From: Buxus sempervirens
Lineage: Eukaryota; Streptophyta; Magnoliopsida; Buxales; Buxaceae
Assembly: GCA_947561395.2 (NCBI GenBank)
Contig: OX387193.1
Span: 4,898,001-4,962,000, forward strand
Direction of reading: 5' to 3'
Length of the DNA: 64,000 nt
The translations under genes and the position numbers were made by a program. The notes below the pieces were generated by a model. That model worked only from the letters and a program-made list of their open reading frames with translations. It was not told the DNA's origin and ran no database searches. This document shows, piece by piece, positions 24,023-43,094 of this stretch (positions are counted from its first letter, which is position 1; each line of letters starts with the position of its first letter).

Positions 24023-25630
24023 GGCTGTGTTTGTTTCAATGGAAAATATTTTTCAACGAAAAATTCCAAGAAAACATTTTTCATCTTTATTTTTTTCACG
24101 TGTTTGGATGTAATATAGGAAAATTTTCAGAATTTTTTCTTTTCTTTTCAAATTAAAAAGAATATTTTACCATAATAAACTTCACTTACTCCATGCTTTT
24201 TTTAGAATTTTTTTTTCAAGTGTTTGGATTTAGGACAGGAAAACATTCTCATGTACTTTTTTTTTCTTTTTTTGAAATTTTGTCAACAAATCAATTATGC
24301 CGCTGCAATTTTTTCGTATTGAAAAATCTAAAAAAATAAATATATATTTATAAAAAATAATTATATATATATTTATTTATTTATTTAATACTTTATTTAT
24401 ATAAATACCTTTTTTTTAGTTTATACACTCATTGTCAATTATTTAAAAAAATATCACTATTTCTCTATCACCAACAATTAGACTACTAAATCTTAATTAT
24501 TTTGAAAAATTATCGCTTAAACCTAATTCTCCTTTTCTTCTTCTCGGAGACCGTCGAATTCATATTTGCTCTGTTCTTCTTCTCCGAAACCGTCTCAAAG
24601 AGGGAGCATCCCCTCCCCACCCCCTCTCTCTCTCTCTCCCAACTCCCTCCGCAACATAAAACAAAGAAGAGGCTCTTTCTTCTACTATAATCCCTAAAAT
24701 CGCCATTAAAATGACAATTCTCAACTAGTGTGATGCTGATGATTTCGACAGTTTGAAACCTCATGTGATTTGAAGCTCATCCTGAAATGAATCCCTGTGT
24801 TGCTCACTTATACTAGAGCTACGAGGAATCAGTGATGAGCAACTACACCTTCGCACGACTCTTGCGACTTAGGCCCTCTTGTTACTGTTCTACTTCGTCG
24901 TCTGAGATTGTCACAGCAAAAATTCTAAATTGCCTGAAGAGGTGGAGATTGTGATGAAGCTCAAGAGTTCTCAACCATTAGAACAGGAACGAGGAGAGGA
25001 AGACAAAATTTCAGCAGGCTTGTTCTCAAAAAGATCGTGTCGGGCTTGCTCTCAAAAAGAAAAGGAAAATACTTTCCGCCAAATTTCAGCGGAAGTTATT
25101 TTCCCCTACTTTTACATTGATCAAGAAAATATTTTCCCTCACTTATCATTTTGGGAAAATTAATTTTTAGTGGTGCTTTATTAAAGTATTTAAAATTTAG
25201 TCAGCAAAGTTGTGAGTTTTAACTTTTATTGCACTTTTATCAAAATAATTAACTTTTAATGCCATTTCACGGTTACGGATAAATTTTTCAAAAAATACCC
25301 TTATACAACTTATTTCTGAAACTTGTATAAGCAATAAATTGACTTGTACAAGTCAATAAATTAGTTTGTACAAGTCAATAAATGACTTGTACCTTGAATG
25401 AGTGATTTATACAAGCCATTTGGATGAGTGATGTAAGGGCATTCTTGGAATAGTTGATTTGTAATAGTGAAATGGTACTAAAAATTAATTATTTTGATAA
25501 AGGTGCAGCAAACGCTAAGACTCAAAACTTTGCTGACTAAATCTTAAATATTTCGATAAAGCATCACTAAAAATTAATTTTCCCTATAATTTTCGAGAAA
25601 ACTTGAAATTTCGGTGAAACAAACACGGAC
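24023..25630. mobile_element. Large inverted-repeat element with nested foldback insertion
   Basis: The left end reads GGCTGTGTTTGTTTCAATGG and the right end, reverse complemented, GTCCGTGTTTGTTTCACCG, typical of plant inverted-repeat DNA transposons. No target duplication was found. A second foldback element (25153-25584) is nested near its right end. The middle (about 24530-24960) has a CT-rich leader-like stretch and less AT-rich sequence that could be captured host DNA, but no protein family was recognised in its short ORFs. Confidence 0.5.
25153..25584. mobile_element. Foldback element with about 70-bp arms, 432 bp
   Basis: The left arm begins GGGAAAATTAATTTTTAGTG and the right arm is its near-perfect inverse (ending CACTAAAAATTAATTTTCCC). 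The arms continue through AAATTTAGTCAGCAAAG. It is flanked by a 9-bp duplication with one mismatch, TATCATTTT at 25144-25152 and TATAATTTT at 25585-25593. Long inverted arms with a 9-bp duplication suggest a Mutator-like MITE. The interior carries repeated ACTTGTACAAGTCAATAAAT words. Confidence 0.8.
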
Positions 25631-25688
25631 TTAAAGTACTACAATAGCCTCTTCGTCTCTGATGGAATTATATTCGTATGATTTGTTG

Positions 25689-26514
25689 TAAGGATGCTAA
25701 ATGGGTTGGCCCGGCACAGCCCAGGCCTGTTTAGCGAGGGTCGGGTGTGCCATGCCCCGCCAAGCTCGTTTGGTAGCCATGCCTGGGTCTGAAAAAATTG
25801 TTTTTTTTCCAAAAAAACAAAGGAAAATTGGAAAAATAGTAAAAATCATAAAAAAATTCTAAAAAAATATGTTTATTATTTACAAAATTGTTTTAACATA
25901 CTGGGATAGATTTTGCTCAAAAGAATATAAAATAAATTAATTATTACAAGTACAACTTTGCAAATACAACAATAGTAATTTGATTTATAACTTTCTTAGA
26001 CTTTTATTAAAAATTTGGTCAATGGTCAGCCTAGGGATCCCTCCCCCCGCCCGCCCCCCCCCCCCCCCCCAATGTAAGCACTCTGTCGAGTCTACCGGCC
26101 ATTGGCCACAACTCTTAACAAGATTCTAATAAGTAAAAAGAGAAGAGTAAGAGATTGTAGAAGATGTGTGGTTTAGAGTGGGAAGGGGTAGGCCTATTTA
26201 TAGAAAACCAAAATTGGCTTTTTATCACTTCTACCCTTAAATATGACTGTTATTTGACAGTTGGAAGGGTGGAAAATGTCATTTACAGTTAATTACAAGA
26301 ATACCCCCTACATGACTGTTATATGGCTGATGGGGTGGTAAAAGTGTCAAAAAGTGGAAAAAACCATTTTTTGGAGGTAGCCGTTTTGGCGTACTGGGAG
26401 CGCGGCCTGCTTTTATGCGGGCCCGCGCTGCCCCTGTGCTGGGCGAGCCGTGCCTAAACGGGCCGGGGGCGTACCGTGCCGGCCCATTGGCATTCTGGGC
26501 CGTTAGCAACCCTA
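25689..26514. mobile_element. Non-autonomous hAT-type element, 826 bp
   Basis: The left terminus is TAAGGATGCTAAATGGG; the right terminus inverted is TAGGGTTGCTAACGGCC. The 8-bp flanks ATTTGTTG (25681-25688) and ATCTGTTG (26515-26522) match at seven of eight positions. Near the ends are CGGCACAGCCC and GTGCCGGCCCA-type GC-rich words in opposite orientation. The interior is AT-rich with a pure C run at about 26052-26070. There is no transposase ORF. It lies only 45 bases before a small ORF and upstream of the BPS1-like gene. Confidence 0.75.
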
Positions 26515-26559
26515 ATCTGTTGAATACTTGAATTTCAAATATGAAGGCCGACGGATCCC

Positions 26560-26793
26560 ATGGCCAACGATTCGCGTCGTCGATTTGGATCTGAAATCAC
26601 GCGTACGCCATCTCCGGCGGTCCCACAATTGACCGTTGAGCAGCTCTTAAATATTGCTGTCGCCGAAAACAAGCCAGACGTGTCGGGGCAAGAAACGCGA
26701 ACAAGCAACCCTTTGAGTAATGTTCCGCTGCTACTAAAACGCAGTAACACTAATGATGTTTACCCTCTTTCTGATCGTTGGTCAACCAGATGA
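26560..26793 (+). CDS. Small ORF, 77 aa, doubtful
   Basis: MANDSRRRFGSEITRTP begins a 77-residue ORF with a more balanced base composition than its AT-rich surroundings. It has no recognised domain, signal or membrane segment. It lies in the probable promoter or 5' leader region of the downstream BPS1-like gene, on the same strand, so it might be an upstream ORF, a gene remnant or chance. I list it only because its composition differs from the flanks. Confidence 0.2.
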   Translation: MANDSRRRFGSEITRTPSPAVPQLTVEQLLNIAVAENKPDVSGQETRTSNPLSNVPLLLKRSNTNDVYPLSDRWSTR

Positions 26794-27006
26794 TCGACAT
26801 AAACGGACAATCAAAGGTCGTCTCGTTACTTTGTCTGATAATCAGACGGTATCAATATTTCTGACTTTTGACCAGAGCAACTACGCGACTACTTAATTGC
26901 TTAATCGACGAAAGCTTCGCCTTCAAGTGCCGACGGAAAAGGTGTTCTACGCGTTTTCATTTGCAACTTTCATCGGGATCTTCTTCTGTCTGTGAGGATT
27001 TGTTCA

Positions 27007-28093
27007 GGTACGAATCATTTGTTCTTCTTCTTTCTTCTAAATGATTTAGTATTTTGTTTGAATTTGCTGAGAGAGTTCCGATGTTTAATTTGAAATTTAT
27101 ATTGAAATTAGGGTTTTAATTGATTTAATTGCTTGATGCATAGTAGTTGTCATTTGTTGCTCTTGTTTTGATGATCTGCGCCGGTTCTGTTTGATTTGGT
27201 TTAGATGTGATTACTGTGCTATCTCGTACGACTGTTAGATTGGTCGATGCAGATGTAATTCTTCGGTACGAGTTGTTAGAAGATATAACATCAGATTTGT
27301 TGTGGATTTGGTGATTTGATGTTGGATGTATTTAATTTCCTTTATCCGAATCAAAGATCTTTGTGTGTATTTTGATCTTGTTTTATTGGCGTGGAAACTG
27401 GAAGTGATTGAGTGTTGATATATGAGAAACAAACAAAAGCAAAACCTAAGAAGGATTAGTCTCGTTCTCATAGGTGATAAAGATTGTTTCCTTGCTACTT
27501 TATTGGCTAAGGATTGTATTATCAGAATAAACTGAAATTTGCCTATTTATATGGTCATCTTGTAACATTTGTTTGGTCGTTGAATTCTTAATTAGATTCC
27601 CTCGTTTTACTCTTGATTTACATGGATGCCAAATAAAATGAGACATAACGATCGATTCTATGTTACTTGTCAAAAAAAAAAAAGGGAAGAAAAAGATTGA
27701 TTCTGTGCATCAGATGATTTTTCCTCCCTTTTTGAAGATCCCTGTGCTTTTAGTTTGTACAAATCTCAATTTTTAGTTTGCACAACACATGGGATTAGAA
27801 AACTTTTTTCTAAAGCTATCCTTAAGAAAATTAACTGGTTGAGATGGCCGGCACCAATATAAGCTTATATTTCTCTTTTTCAGTTTGGAGGATACATGTT
27901 ACTCCAAATACAGACTGACACATAACCATTTCCAAGGCCAACAATATGGGATTTCAACAATTATTCTAAACCAGACTTGCTGCCCCATTTGGTATTTGGT
28001 TCTTTATATCATTAACCATTAGAAATTTATTTTTCTGCTTATATGCTGTCTAAATTTTCATGAACTTATGTGATCTCCATTTATTTTGACCAG
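27007..28093 (+). other. Probable 5'UTR intron of the BPS1-like gene
   Basis: A donor TTCAG|GTACGAATC at 27006/27007 and an acceptor GACCAG at 28091-28093 bracket a T-rich stretch without coding potential. The acceptor lies 12 bases before the BPS1-like start codon. An intron in the leader, with an intronless coding region, is inferred from these sites alone; no transcript evidence is available. Confidence 0.55.
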
Positions 28094-28105
28094 CTAATCA
28101 TCACA

Positions 28106-29179
28106 ATGAGTCGTCCACATGATGGGCAAAAAAATTTCTTTCCGTTTGGGAAGCCTTTCCGGATGATATTTTCCAAGGGATCATATCTGTCGACAAAGCA
28201 TCTTGCTCTATTAAATGCGTTTGATGGTGCTTTGATTGAAAGGCTGAAAAAGCTCAAGCCAAATTCCAGGAATGATGATCTTAGCTTATCATGGATGAGA
28301 TTAGCAATGGATTTACTCTCTGAGACTCATGATGACATCAAAACGCTTATTACTGATCTGGAGTTCCCTGTCTCTGAGTGGGATGAGAAATGGATGGATG
28401 TTTATTTGGACAGCAGCATAAAGTTGCTTGATATTTGCATTGCCTTTACCTCCCATCTCTCCAGGCTCAACCAAGGTCAACTTTTGCTTCAATACGTGCT
28501 ACATGTTATGGATGCTACAAGGGACACCCCATCTTCAGAGCAGCTTGCAAAAGCCCGTTCATCTCTTGATGATTGGATGCAGCAGATTGGTTCAAACGAC
28601 TCAAAAGTTGAGAATTGTTGTGCTATTTTAAATGGGCTCTCTGAATCCCTTCATTTGCCTAAGGTTAAGAGCTCAGCCAAAGGAAAGGTTTTGATGCATG
28701 CTATGTACGGGGTTAAAGTCATGACTATATTTGTTTGTAGTGCCTTTGTGGCAGCTTTCTTGGGTTCCACAAAGGCACTGATGGATTTGAATGTTCCGGA
28801 AAAGTTCTTGTGGGCAGAGTCTTTCTCTGATTTGCAGGCTGATGTGAATGGGGAGATTAGGAGCTTATTGTCTAATGGAAGTTCTATAGCAGTGAAAGAG
28901 CTGGAAGCTGTTACCGCAAGTGTCAAGAATTTGTTGCCCATGATAAGTGATGATGGGGTTGGTTCTCCCGCAAGTGAAGAACTACAGGATTTGATTTTGG
29001 ACTTGGGAAAGAATTCAGAGAGGCTTTCACAAGGACTAGATCTGCTTTCAAATGGAGTGGAGAGCTTCTTCCAGATTGTTTTAAGTGGGCGTGATGCTTT
29101 GCTTTGTAATCTAAGAGTGTGTAGTACGAATTCTGGCCTAAAGCCAAATGGGGCTGTGGAAGAGCATGTTATACCCTGA
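28106..29179 (+). CDS. BPS1: BYPASS1-like protein (BPS1/BPS3 family)
   Basis: A single-exon 357-aa protein starts at MSRPHDGQKNFFPFGKPF. Family landmarks are LSLSWMRLAMDLLSETHDDI, the ITDLEFPVSEWDEKW segment, YLDSSIKLLDICIAF and SRLNQGQLLLQ. A hydrophobic stretch at residues about 203-220 (VMTIFVCSAFVAAFLG) is the characteristic BPS hydrophobic segment. In Arabidopsis, BPS1 is needed to prevent constitutive production of a root-derived mobile compound that arrests shoot growth; its biochemical activity is unknown. An upstream in-frame ATG at 28070 is ignored because it lies before the inferred acceptor and MxRPxD is the family start. Neighbours (kinase upstream, MPK downstream) match the Arabidopsis order, supporting orthology to the BPS1/BPS3 group. 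Confidence 0.93.
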   Translation: MSRPHDGQKNFFPFGKPFRMIFSKGSYLSTKHLALLNAFDGALIERLKKLKPNSRNDDLSLSWMRLAMDLLSETHDDIKTLITDLEFPVSEWDEKWMDVYLDSSIKLLDICIAFTSHLSRLNQGQLLLQYVLHVMDATRDTPSSEQLAKARSSLDDWMQQIGSNDSKVENCCAILNGLSESLHLPKVKSSAKGKVLMHAMYGVKVMTIFVCSAFVAAFLGSTKALMDLNVPEKFLWAESFSDLQADVNGEIRSLLSNGSSIAVKELEAVTASVKNLLPMISDDGVGSPASEELQDLILDLGKNSERLSQGLDLLSNGVESFFQIVLSGRDALLCNLRVCSTNSGLKPNGAVEEHVIP

Positions 29180-31672
29180 TTCTAATGAAGCTAAATTTTA
29201 TGGTACATATATTTGACTTTGTGTTAGCTCAGGTTAATTATGTACAATCTTATACAGAATGTTGTGTGAAATTTGTCGGACAGCCTGAAAATGTTGTAAA
29301 GTCTATGATTATGCCATCTTATTTGAAAATATATGTGATAGTTTATGGTGTCAATGAAATATTAAGGGTTTCTGCTTGCTCTGCACTGTTTATCCTTTCT
29401 TTTTCCTCCTGATGCACCATACCATTAAGTTTCAGATGTCATTTTGGACAGTCTTCAGCAATCCATACTTGCAAGGGTTGCATGTGATGGAAGTTAAGCA
29501 TTTGTATAAGGACTTCATACCTCAAGCTGCATTGACAAACTCTACTGCATCTGGTAGCTCGTCAAGGGTTTGGATGATATGAGCCTATTTACTCTTTAAT
29601 TTAATTTATTTTATTTTAAAATATATATCATTTTGACTTGTATGCTTTTGAAATGATTTTGGGAGTTGCATATCAAGAGGGAACTTTGTTCTGCTGAATT
29701 GACAAGAAAGGAGCATTTTTTTTTTTTTTGGGTTATGTCGGCATGGCACTCTCCATCCGATTTTCTTTGGATTATCCCCCCATACAACCTATAATTTTAA
29801 AAGACATGAGTTCTACAAAGTTCTCTCATTCTTTTTTCTACTTCTGCCCAGATTATTGATCTGGGAACTAATAAGTGTGCCTTGTTTCCTTATTCTGGTA
29901 AATAATAGATTCGGCTCTGCTACTAAATCTGGATTAGATGAAAGAAACCCCAATAAAGGTCAAATCCAGTTTCTTCAATCATGGATATTAATAATGGGAG
30001 TTGTAGTTCGGCTGGGGTTGGGTTCAATTTCCATTGCGAGGCTCTGTTGGCTATGGCGGAGGAATTAAAATTGACTCTGGTAGCTCTGGCGAGGTAATTC
30101 AAATTGGAGTTGGCTGCAGCAATTATGGTGGGCACAGCCCTTGTTAAGGACAAAAGATTGAGCTGGCCTGGCATTGTAGTTGGTTGATGTGTTGGCATGG
30201 GTATTGTGGTGAATCCCGGGAAGATACAGTGTATTTGGCTTAAGAGGACAAAAACCATCCATGATGACTGACAGAACCAGCAACAAATTCAGTATTGCTC
30301 TTCTCGTAAGCATAAAACCATCTCAACAAGAAAAGATCTTCAGGGACTGTTATTCTTATTCTTCCTCCAACCATAATTTTTTAACCCTTGTAAACTGATG
30401 AGCTTTTTCTCCTTTAACTTTCCGAGTTCTCACTATATGTTGACGTGAGAGTTTTAACAGAAGCATGGGGTAGGAATGGAAAGCATGGAAAAGATAAGCT
30501 CAAGATTAAAGCATGCATGAGGTGCATGAATTACTGCACATCTTGTGACCCAAACCAACCTGATCTTCAAAAGTTGATTCTGAGATGTCTACTTGTGACT
30601 TGTGAGTTTATGCAACACTTGTACAGTTTTCATTCGGTATAATTACCAAACAGCCTGGTTGGTAGTATGTGCTGTCACGTGTCACCATACTTTGAGAGAA
30701 AGGTTTTCACACCTGGAACCCCAAACCTCCAGACAAATGTTTAACTCCACCAACCCTCTTTGGAAAATTTAAGAAATATCAAACCATAACGTACTTATGC
30801 TGCTTGTTTTCCTTGGAAATTATTTTAAAAGCTATATGTCCTGTTAATTCTTTTTTCTATTTGGTAAAAGGCCAGACTTATGCACTTTCATTGATACAAA
30901 ACACACATATTAACCTTTTGTTAATTTGTGAGTTTTGGTCTACGTATCTTGACTGAGATGCTGTCATATTGAGCATTTCACTGCTATCTATTTTTTTACT
31001 ATTAAAAGTGCGAAAATGGTTTTTTTTTTATTGAAAAACTTTAACCATGAGATGCTCCATATGACAGCATCTGACTAAAATTGCATATACCACACGTTCC
31101 ACGTGACAGCATCCTATTCAAGCTGCATACATGACTATAGGAGGAAGCAATAGATGATTTCAACCCTTATTTGTGTAGTCATTGTAGAGCATTCCATGTG
31201 CCACCTACTAAGTTTTATATATATTAAAGCCAACTTGGTTTATAAGAAATAGAAAGAATATCTTGCAAGTGAATCACCAAATCCATTTAATTAGAAGCCC
31301 CCAAGCCACCTACTGGGACTATCGTAGACCCACTTCTTTTAATGGGTTGGCCAGTTAAATTGGTACAATAATAGGCAAAATTAAGATGTTAATACAAGGA
31401 CCAAGGATGCCTCGCCAGCAGAAAAATTAAGTTCAAAGGAAAAACAAAATAAACAAATTTTTAGTCCATCTCACGTGCAATATGCTTGCATCGATGCCAT
31501 TAAAATCTTATGAATATTCTTTGAGTTCTTTCTATAAAAAAAAAAAAAAACTAAATTGGGGGACACTCTTTTGCCAAGTGGCAAATATGATTAGTAAAGT
31601 CTGTGAAATATTCACGTCGAGCAAGTGAAGTCCGTGAAGAGCAGTAAATTATTTTCCACGTACACGATTTAA
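29180..31672. other. Intergenic region after the BPS1-like gene
   Basis: The first 400 bases or so are the probable 3'UTR. Beyond that I see no gene, RNA or complete transposon. Around 30940-31090 a GATGCTGTCATATTGAGC and GATGCTCCATATGACAGC pair in opposite orientation marks a diverged copy of the repeat also seen near 2600, 43690 and 49440. The short ORFs here show no recognisable domain. Confidence 0.4.
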
Positions 31673-31986
31673 CGGAGAATTGGTTTTTTTTCAGAATAAT
31701 TCAGATTTAGTCATATAATTCTTGTTAATTGAGAATTAGTGATATTTTTTAAAATAATTGAAAATCAATATCATTTTAATATTCATAAAGAATTTCTTTC
31801 AAAAATACCTTCAAAAGAATTTGAAAACCTTTTTACTCGTTTCGTTACAAGTGAAGTTTGCAGGTTTTTTTTAGGTATTTTCGAAAGAAATTGTTTTAAA
31901 AAAGTATCATTAATTCTAAATTAATAAGAATTTGATAACTGAATTTGAATTATTTAGAAAAAGTATCATTAAAAACCAAATTTCCC
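31673..31986. mobile_element. AT-rich foldback repeat, copy 2, 314 bp
   Basis: The left arm begins CGGAGAATTGGTTTTTTT and the right arm ends ATTAAAAACCAAATTTCCC. The interior has the family words CAGATTTAGTC, CTTTCAAAAATACC and GAAAACCTTTTTACTCG. Flanking 9-mers ACGATTTAA (31664-31672) and ATGATTTAA (31987-31995) match at eight of nine positions, as expected for a Mutator-like MITE. It lies about 380 bases upstream of the MAPK start codon, inside its likely promoter. Confidence 0.7.
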
Positions 31987-32217
31987 ATGATTTAATTCGT
32001 GGGCCAGCCATTAGCCGTTCATTGGTTGGTTTTGTTGTTTGGTTGGTGCGCGTCCAATCAATGGCGATTCGGAGACCGGGTGGTAGCATCCTCGCAAATA
32101 CCAAACGCAACACCGATTTCTTTTGAACGCACAAAGAGAAAAAGCGACTCACAAAAGAAGACTTCCACAGTTTTCATTTCACGGATTTGCGATCAAAAGT
32201 TTCGGTTTAAAGCTCTC

Positions 32218-32244
32218 CCTCCCCCCCTCTCTCTCTCTCTCTCT
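32218..32244 (+). promoter_or_regulatory. CT-rich leader of the MAPK gene
   Basis: A CCCTCTCTCTCTCTCTCT run lies about 120 bases before the MAPK start codon, in the presumed 5'UTR. It is similar to leaders of three other genes here. A role in transcription is inference. Confidence 0.4.
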
Positions 32245-32365
32245 CGTGGAAAAAAGCTTCTAAAGTAGCGATCCTTTTGTGAAGTTTGGCCACTTCGCTG
32301 GGTTTCGTCCAGAACGCGCTTCTGGGTTTGAGTATTCGGAGCGTCTTTTGTGGGAGGTTTAAGCC

Positions 32366-39942
<7,577 letters not shown>

Positions 39943-40773
39943 GAAGATGTAGTATATTTTGCATATGCTGTAAAAAGATATTTGGAATGTCAGTTTCCCA
40001 GGATACGATCATGATCCTTCCAAGAAGGAAAGAGATTGCAAAGATGCTGGGAGTGACTTCTAAATTTTCATTCAACTTCTATTGCTCATCCACTGAAGCC
40101 TGTAATGTTTTAAATGTTATACAAGGATTCCAAGAAAACCCCAAAAGCATGTTGGTTCAAATTTATCTAGAGTTGAAACCATTGACAAGGTGCTTAGCCT
40201 AGAGCTTTAAACCTTGTTGGTACAGGTCTTCCTTCCCCATAATACTGTGGTTGTACTGGGAGATAAAATTTGGAGCAGAGCTTATGTAAAGTTGTAAGAC
40301 TAATAACCTCAGTTGCCAAATAAAAATGTGTGAATCTGAAAACCATTAAATCTAATTTCGTTTTTCCACCAGGGTCTTGTATATTATGCTTTCTTATTGT
40401 TTGTGAATACAATAAGCTTTCATGGAACATTTGCTATCTAGGGCTTGCATGTCATGGTTTCTTATTCTTGTTTGCCAGGACAATAATCCTTAATGGAGCA
40501 AAATTATTGAGTCTAATGGTTGCTTGGTAGTACATCTCAACCATGTAATCTGGCATCTACTGGTTGCCTGAAACTCTTTAATGCCTGAGCTGGGGGTTTC
40601 TGTCTTTTTGCTGAAACATCTTGGATATTCTCACCATACCGGGTTGAAAAATACGTCATCGACCAATTTGTAAATAAATGATTCAAAGATGGTATGAATG
40701 ATACAAAGCTTCCTTCTCAGGAGCCCAGGAAAAGTTAAATAAATAAAGAATTGTTTCCTATATAGACACAGTC

Positions 40774-43030
40774 TCAGGCTTTGGTGCCTTTGTAAGAGCA
40801 CATTTGCTGTTTCACATCCTCAATTGGTAGCTTATCAGTGGGGAAGGGGCAACTCTTACTGTTTCCCTTTCCTTGATCAGCAAACAAAGAGCAGGGCTGA
40901 GGAGTCACATTGCTTGAAATTCCTTGAATATCAGAACAGTTCCACTGCACCTTCTTCGGAACTGGGGACAACTGAATTTTCACATTAGACATGCAGAATC
41001 CAGTGAAAGGGTCATTCTGAATCCCAGTGAATTTTCCAGAAATGTTGACATTTTCCGCAACCACGTCACTGAAACTAACATCTTTGACGATCGGTAGTGC
41101 CTTTCGATCATACCCTTCATTTGGGTGAGAACTGTAATCGCCTGACACCCGGAACACATACTTCATTGTCTTCAACGTCATGTTTCTTGCATAGATATTC
41201 TTAATATAAGCACCTCTTCCAACTGCTGTTTTGATTCTCACTACTGCCTCTGAATTGAGTGCAGTAATGTCTTCAATCCTGACATTCTGGATCCCGCCGG
41301 ACATCTCACTTCCGAGAGCGATGACAGCGCTAAATGGTGAAATGCAGCTGAACCTTCTGATAACCACATTTTGTGTTGGCATCCCCACAGCAATTCCATA
41401 CTGATCCCACCCACTTTTTATTGCAATGCAGTCATCTCCAGAGACTACATAGCAGTCCTCAATTCGAACGTTTGTGCAGGAATCTGCAATGATTCAAACT
41501 TCCTTTATTAAACACTACTTATATCACCTACATTCAAAACCTGATTGAAGGTTTTTTCAGTTCATGAACCTGGATCGATCCCGTCAGTATTTGGTGAATC
41601 AATAGGTGCTAGGATGGTGACCCCTTGGACCAGGATATTGCTGCATTCATGAAAATTTGAAAGATATGATTTATGACATATTTGAATGGAAAACGGATTC
41701 ATCGTATTGTTGACCTCAACTAATGAAAATGAGTAATTTTTGTTGTTTGTTCTTGTTTATGTGATTTTCTATTCTTAGCTATTCAATGGTTGAAGGGTAC
41801 TTGATCAAAACGAATGGCTAAGGACAAAGCTATTATCATGTAATTTGGTACTCTTGCACTGGACCAAGGATTGGATCATCAAACCTGCTGTAAATGGGAT
41901 GGACATTCCAAGATGGAGAGTTAACCAAGGTGACATTTGATATCTGAATCTGATCAGAATACATGATTTCAATCAGGTATGGCCGGGTGTAACCAAGCTG
42001 CTCCTTCCTGAACTTCTCCCACCAGAAGGTACCCTGGCCGTCGATTGTGCCGTTGGCACCTGAAATCCATATGGGGTCATCACACATGATCAGGAAAGAT
42101 CCCTCAATTTCAAAATACCTCTTTAAAGTAGCAAATTTAATGGAGTTTCAACAGCAATACCTGTAATGACCACATCTGTGAGGTTTGTTCCAAAAACAAG
42201 GCTGCACCATCTTCCAGCAGGTGCATCTCTTCCTCTTCCATAGGAAGGCAGTACAGGAATTTGAGGATATTCCTTCTCATCCTATCCAGAAGACCGTGTA
42301 AACGTAGTCAGAACACACAAACAATTAAATGTTGAAATGTCCCTAAACATCACATTTAAGAGTTTTTTGCAGTTATACCTGGGACCCAAGTATAACAGCA
42401 TCCTTCTGGAGGTAAAGAGTGAAATGGCTTGTAAGGTTGAAGCTACCGGTGAGCCATTTTCCTGGTGGCACAACAAGCTGAGCACCGCCGTCCGAAGCAA
42501 ACCTACTGAGATGCATAACTGCAGCATTAAAGGCCTTGGTGTTCGACGTCTTTCCATCACCAACTGCTCCAAAATCCGTCAATAATGCACTGTGTTTCCG
42601 GCAGTTCATTGCCGGGTAATCGAAGGGTTCCACAGCCTTGGCATGTTTACTACAATCTGCTCCTTTGAACAGCAGTCCCAGTAAAACCATAACTGGGATT
42701 ATCTGATTAACCTGTTAAAGATTACATAAAGAGTGAAACAATAATCTCAGAGAGAGACAAACAAGGTGGTAGTTATTCTTTCAGTTTTCATCTGTGTAAC
42801 TAAATAAATGAAAGCAATAATTAATGTCTTCTACGATTAAATTTATCATAACAACTCATAAGAAGACTTCTATAAAGAAGAACCGGAGACCAAAATCCAG
42901 AAACAGCCACTCTTCTATATGATGAACAAAACCAAACAACGAGACTCATCATGGGAGAATGATTGAAAAAAATAAATCACCAGGAGGAAAGAATTACTTG
43001 AATTTTTCTGTGATTTAAGGAGGACGCCAT
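40774..43030 (-). CDS. GH28 polygalacturonase-like protein, copy 1
   Basis: Minus-strand exons: 43030-42998, 42711-42379, 42281-42161, 42059-41885, 41640-41570, 41483-40774; 1443 bases, 480 aa. The N-terminus MASSLNHRKIQ joins in frame to VNQIIPVMVLLGLLFKG, a signal-anchor-like segment, then DFGAVGDGKTSNTKAF. GH28 motifs present are SPNTDGIDP (motif I), SGDDCIAIK (motif II) and VRIKTA (motif IV). The third motif, GHG in classical enzymes, is replaced by the GMPTQN region, as in a plant clade of polygalacturonase-like proteins whose activity is less certain. Expected role: secreted or membrane-anchored pectin modification in the cell wall. A TATA box lies 58 bases upstream. It is convergent with the MAPK gene. 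Confidence 0.93.
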
Positions 43031-43087
43031 TGTTGATCTCAAGAAGAAATAAATCTGTTATTGCTTTGTCTTGCAAAAATGAGAGTG

Positions 43088-43094
43088 ATTTATA
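43088..43094 (-). promoter_or_regulatory. TATA box of polygalacturonase copy 1
   Basis: On the minus strand the sequence reads CCCCTATAAATCACTC, 58 bases before the ATG, followed by a short leader. The same element is conserved before copy 2. Confidence 0.7.

Noticed and set aside
28651..29147. Antisense ORFs under the BPS1-like exon
   Set aside because: They are shadows of a well-supported sense gene.
29856..30642. Short ORFs of 65-111 aa between BPS1-like and MAPK genes
   Set aside because: No recognisable domain, no matching splice partners, composition as in flanking intergenic DNA.
42282..42585. Other-frame ORFs over polygalacturonase exons 2 and 3 (and the same at 47911-48201)
   Set aside because: They are out of frame with the GH28 exon reading and cross splice sites.
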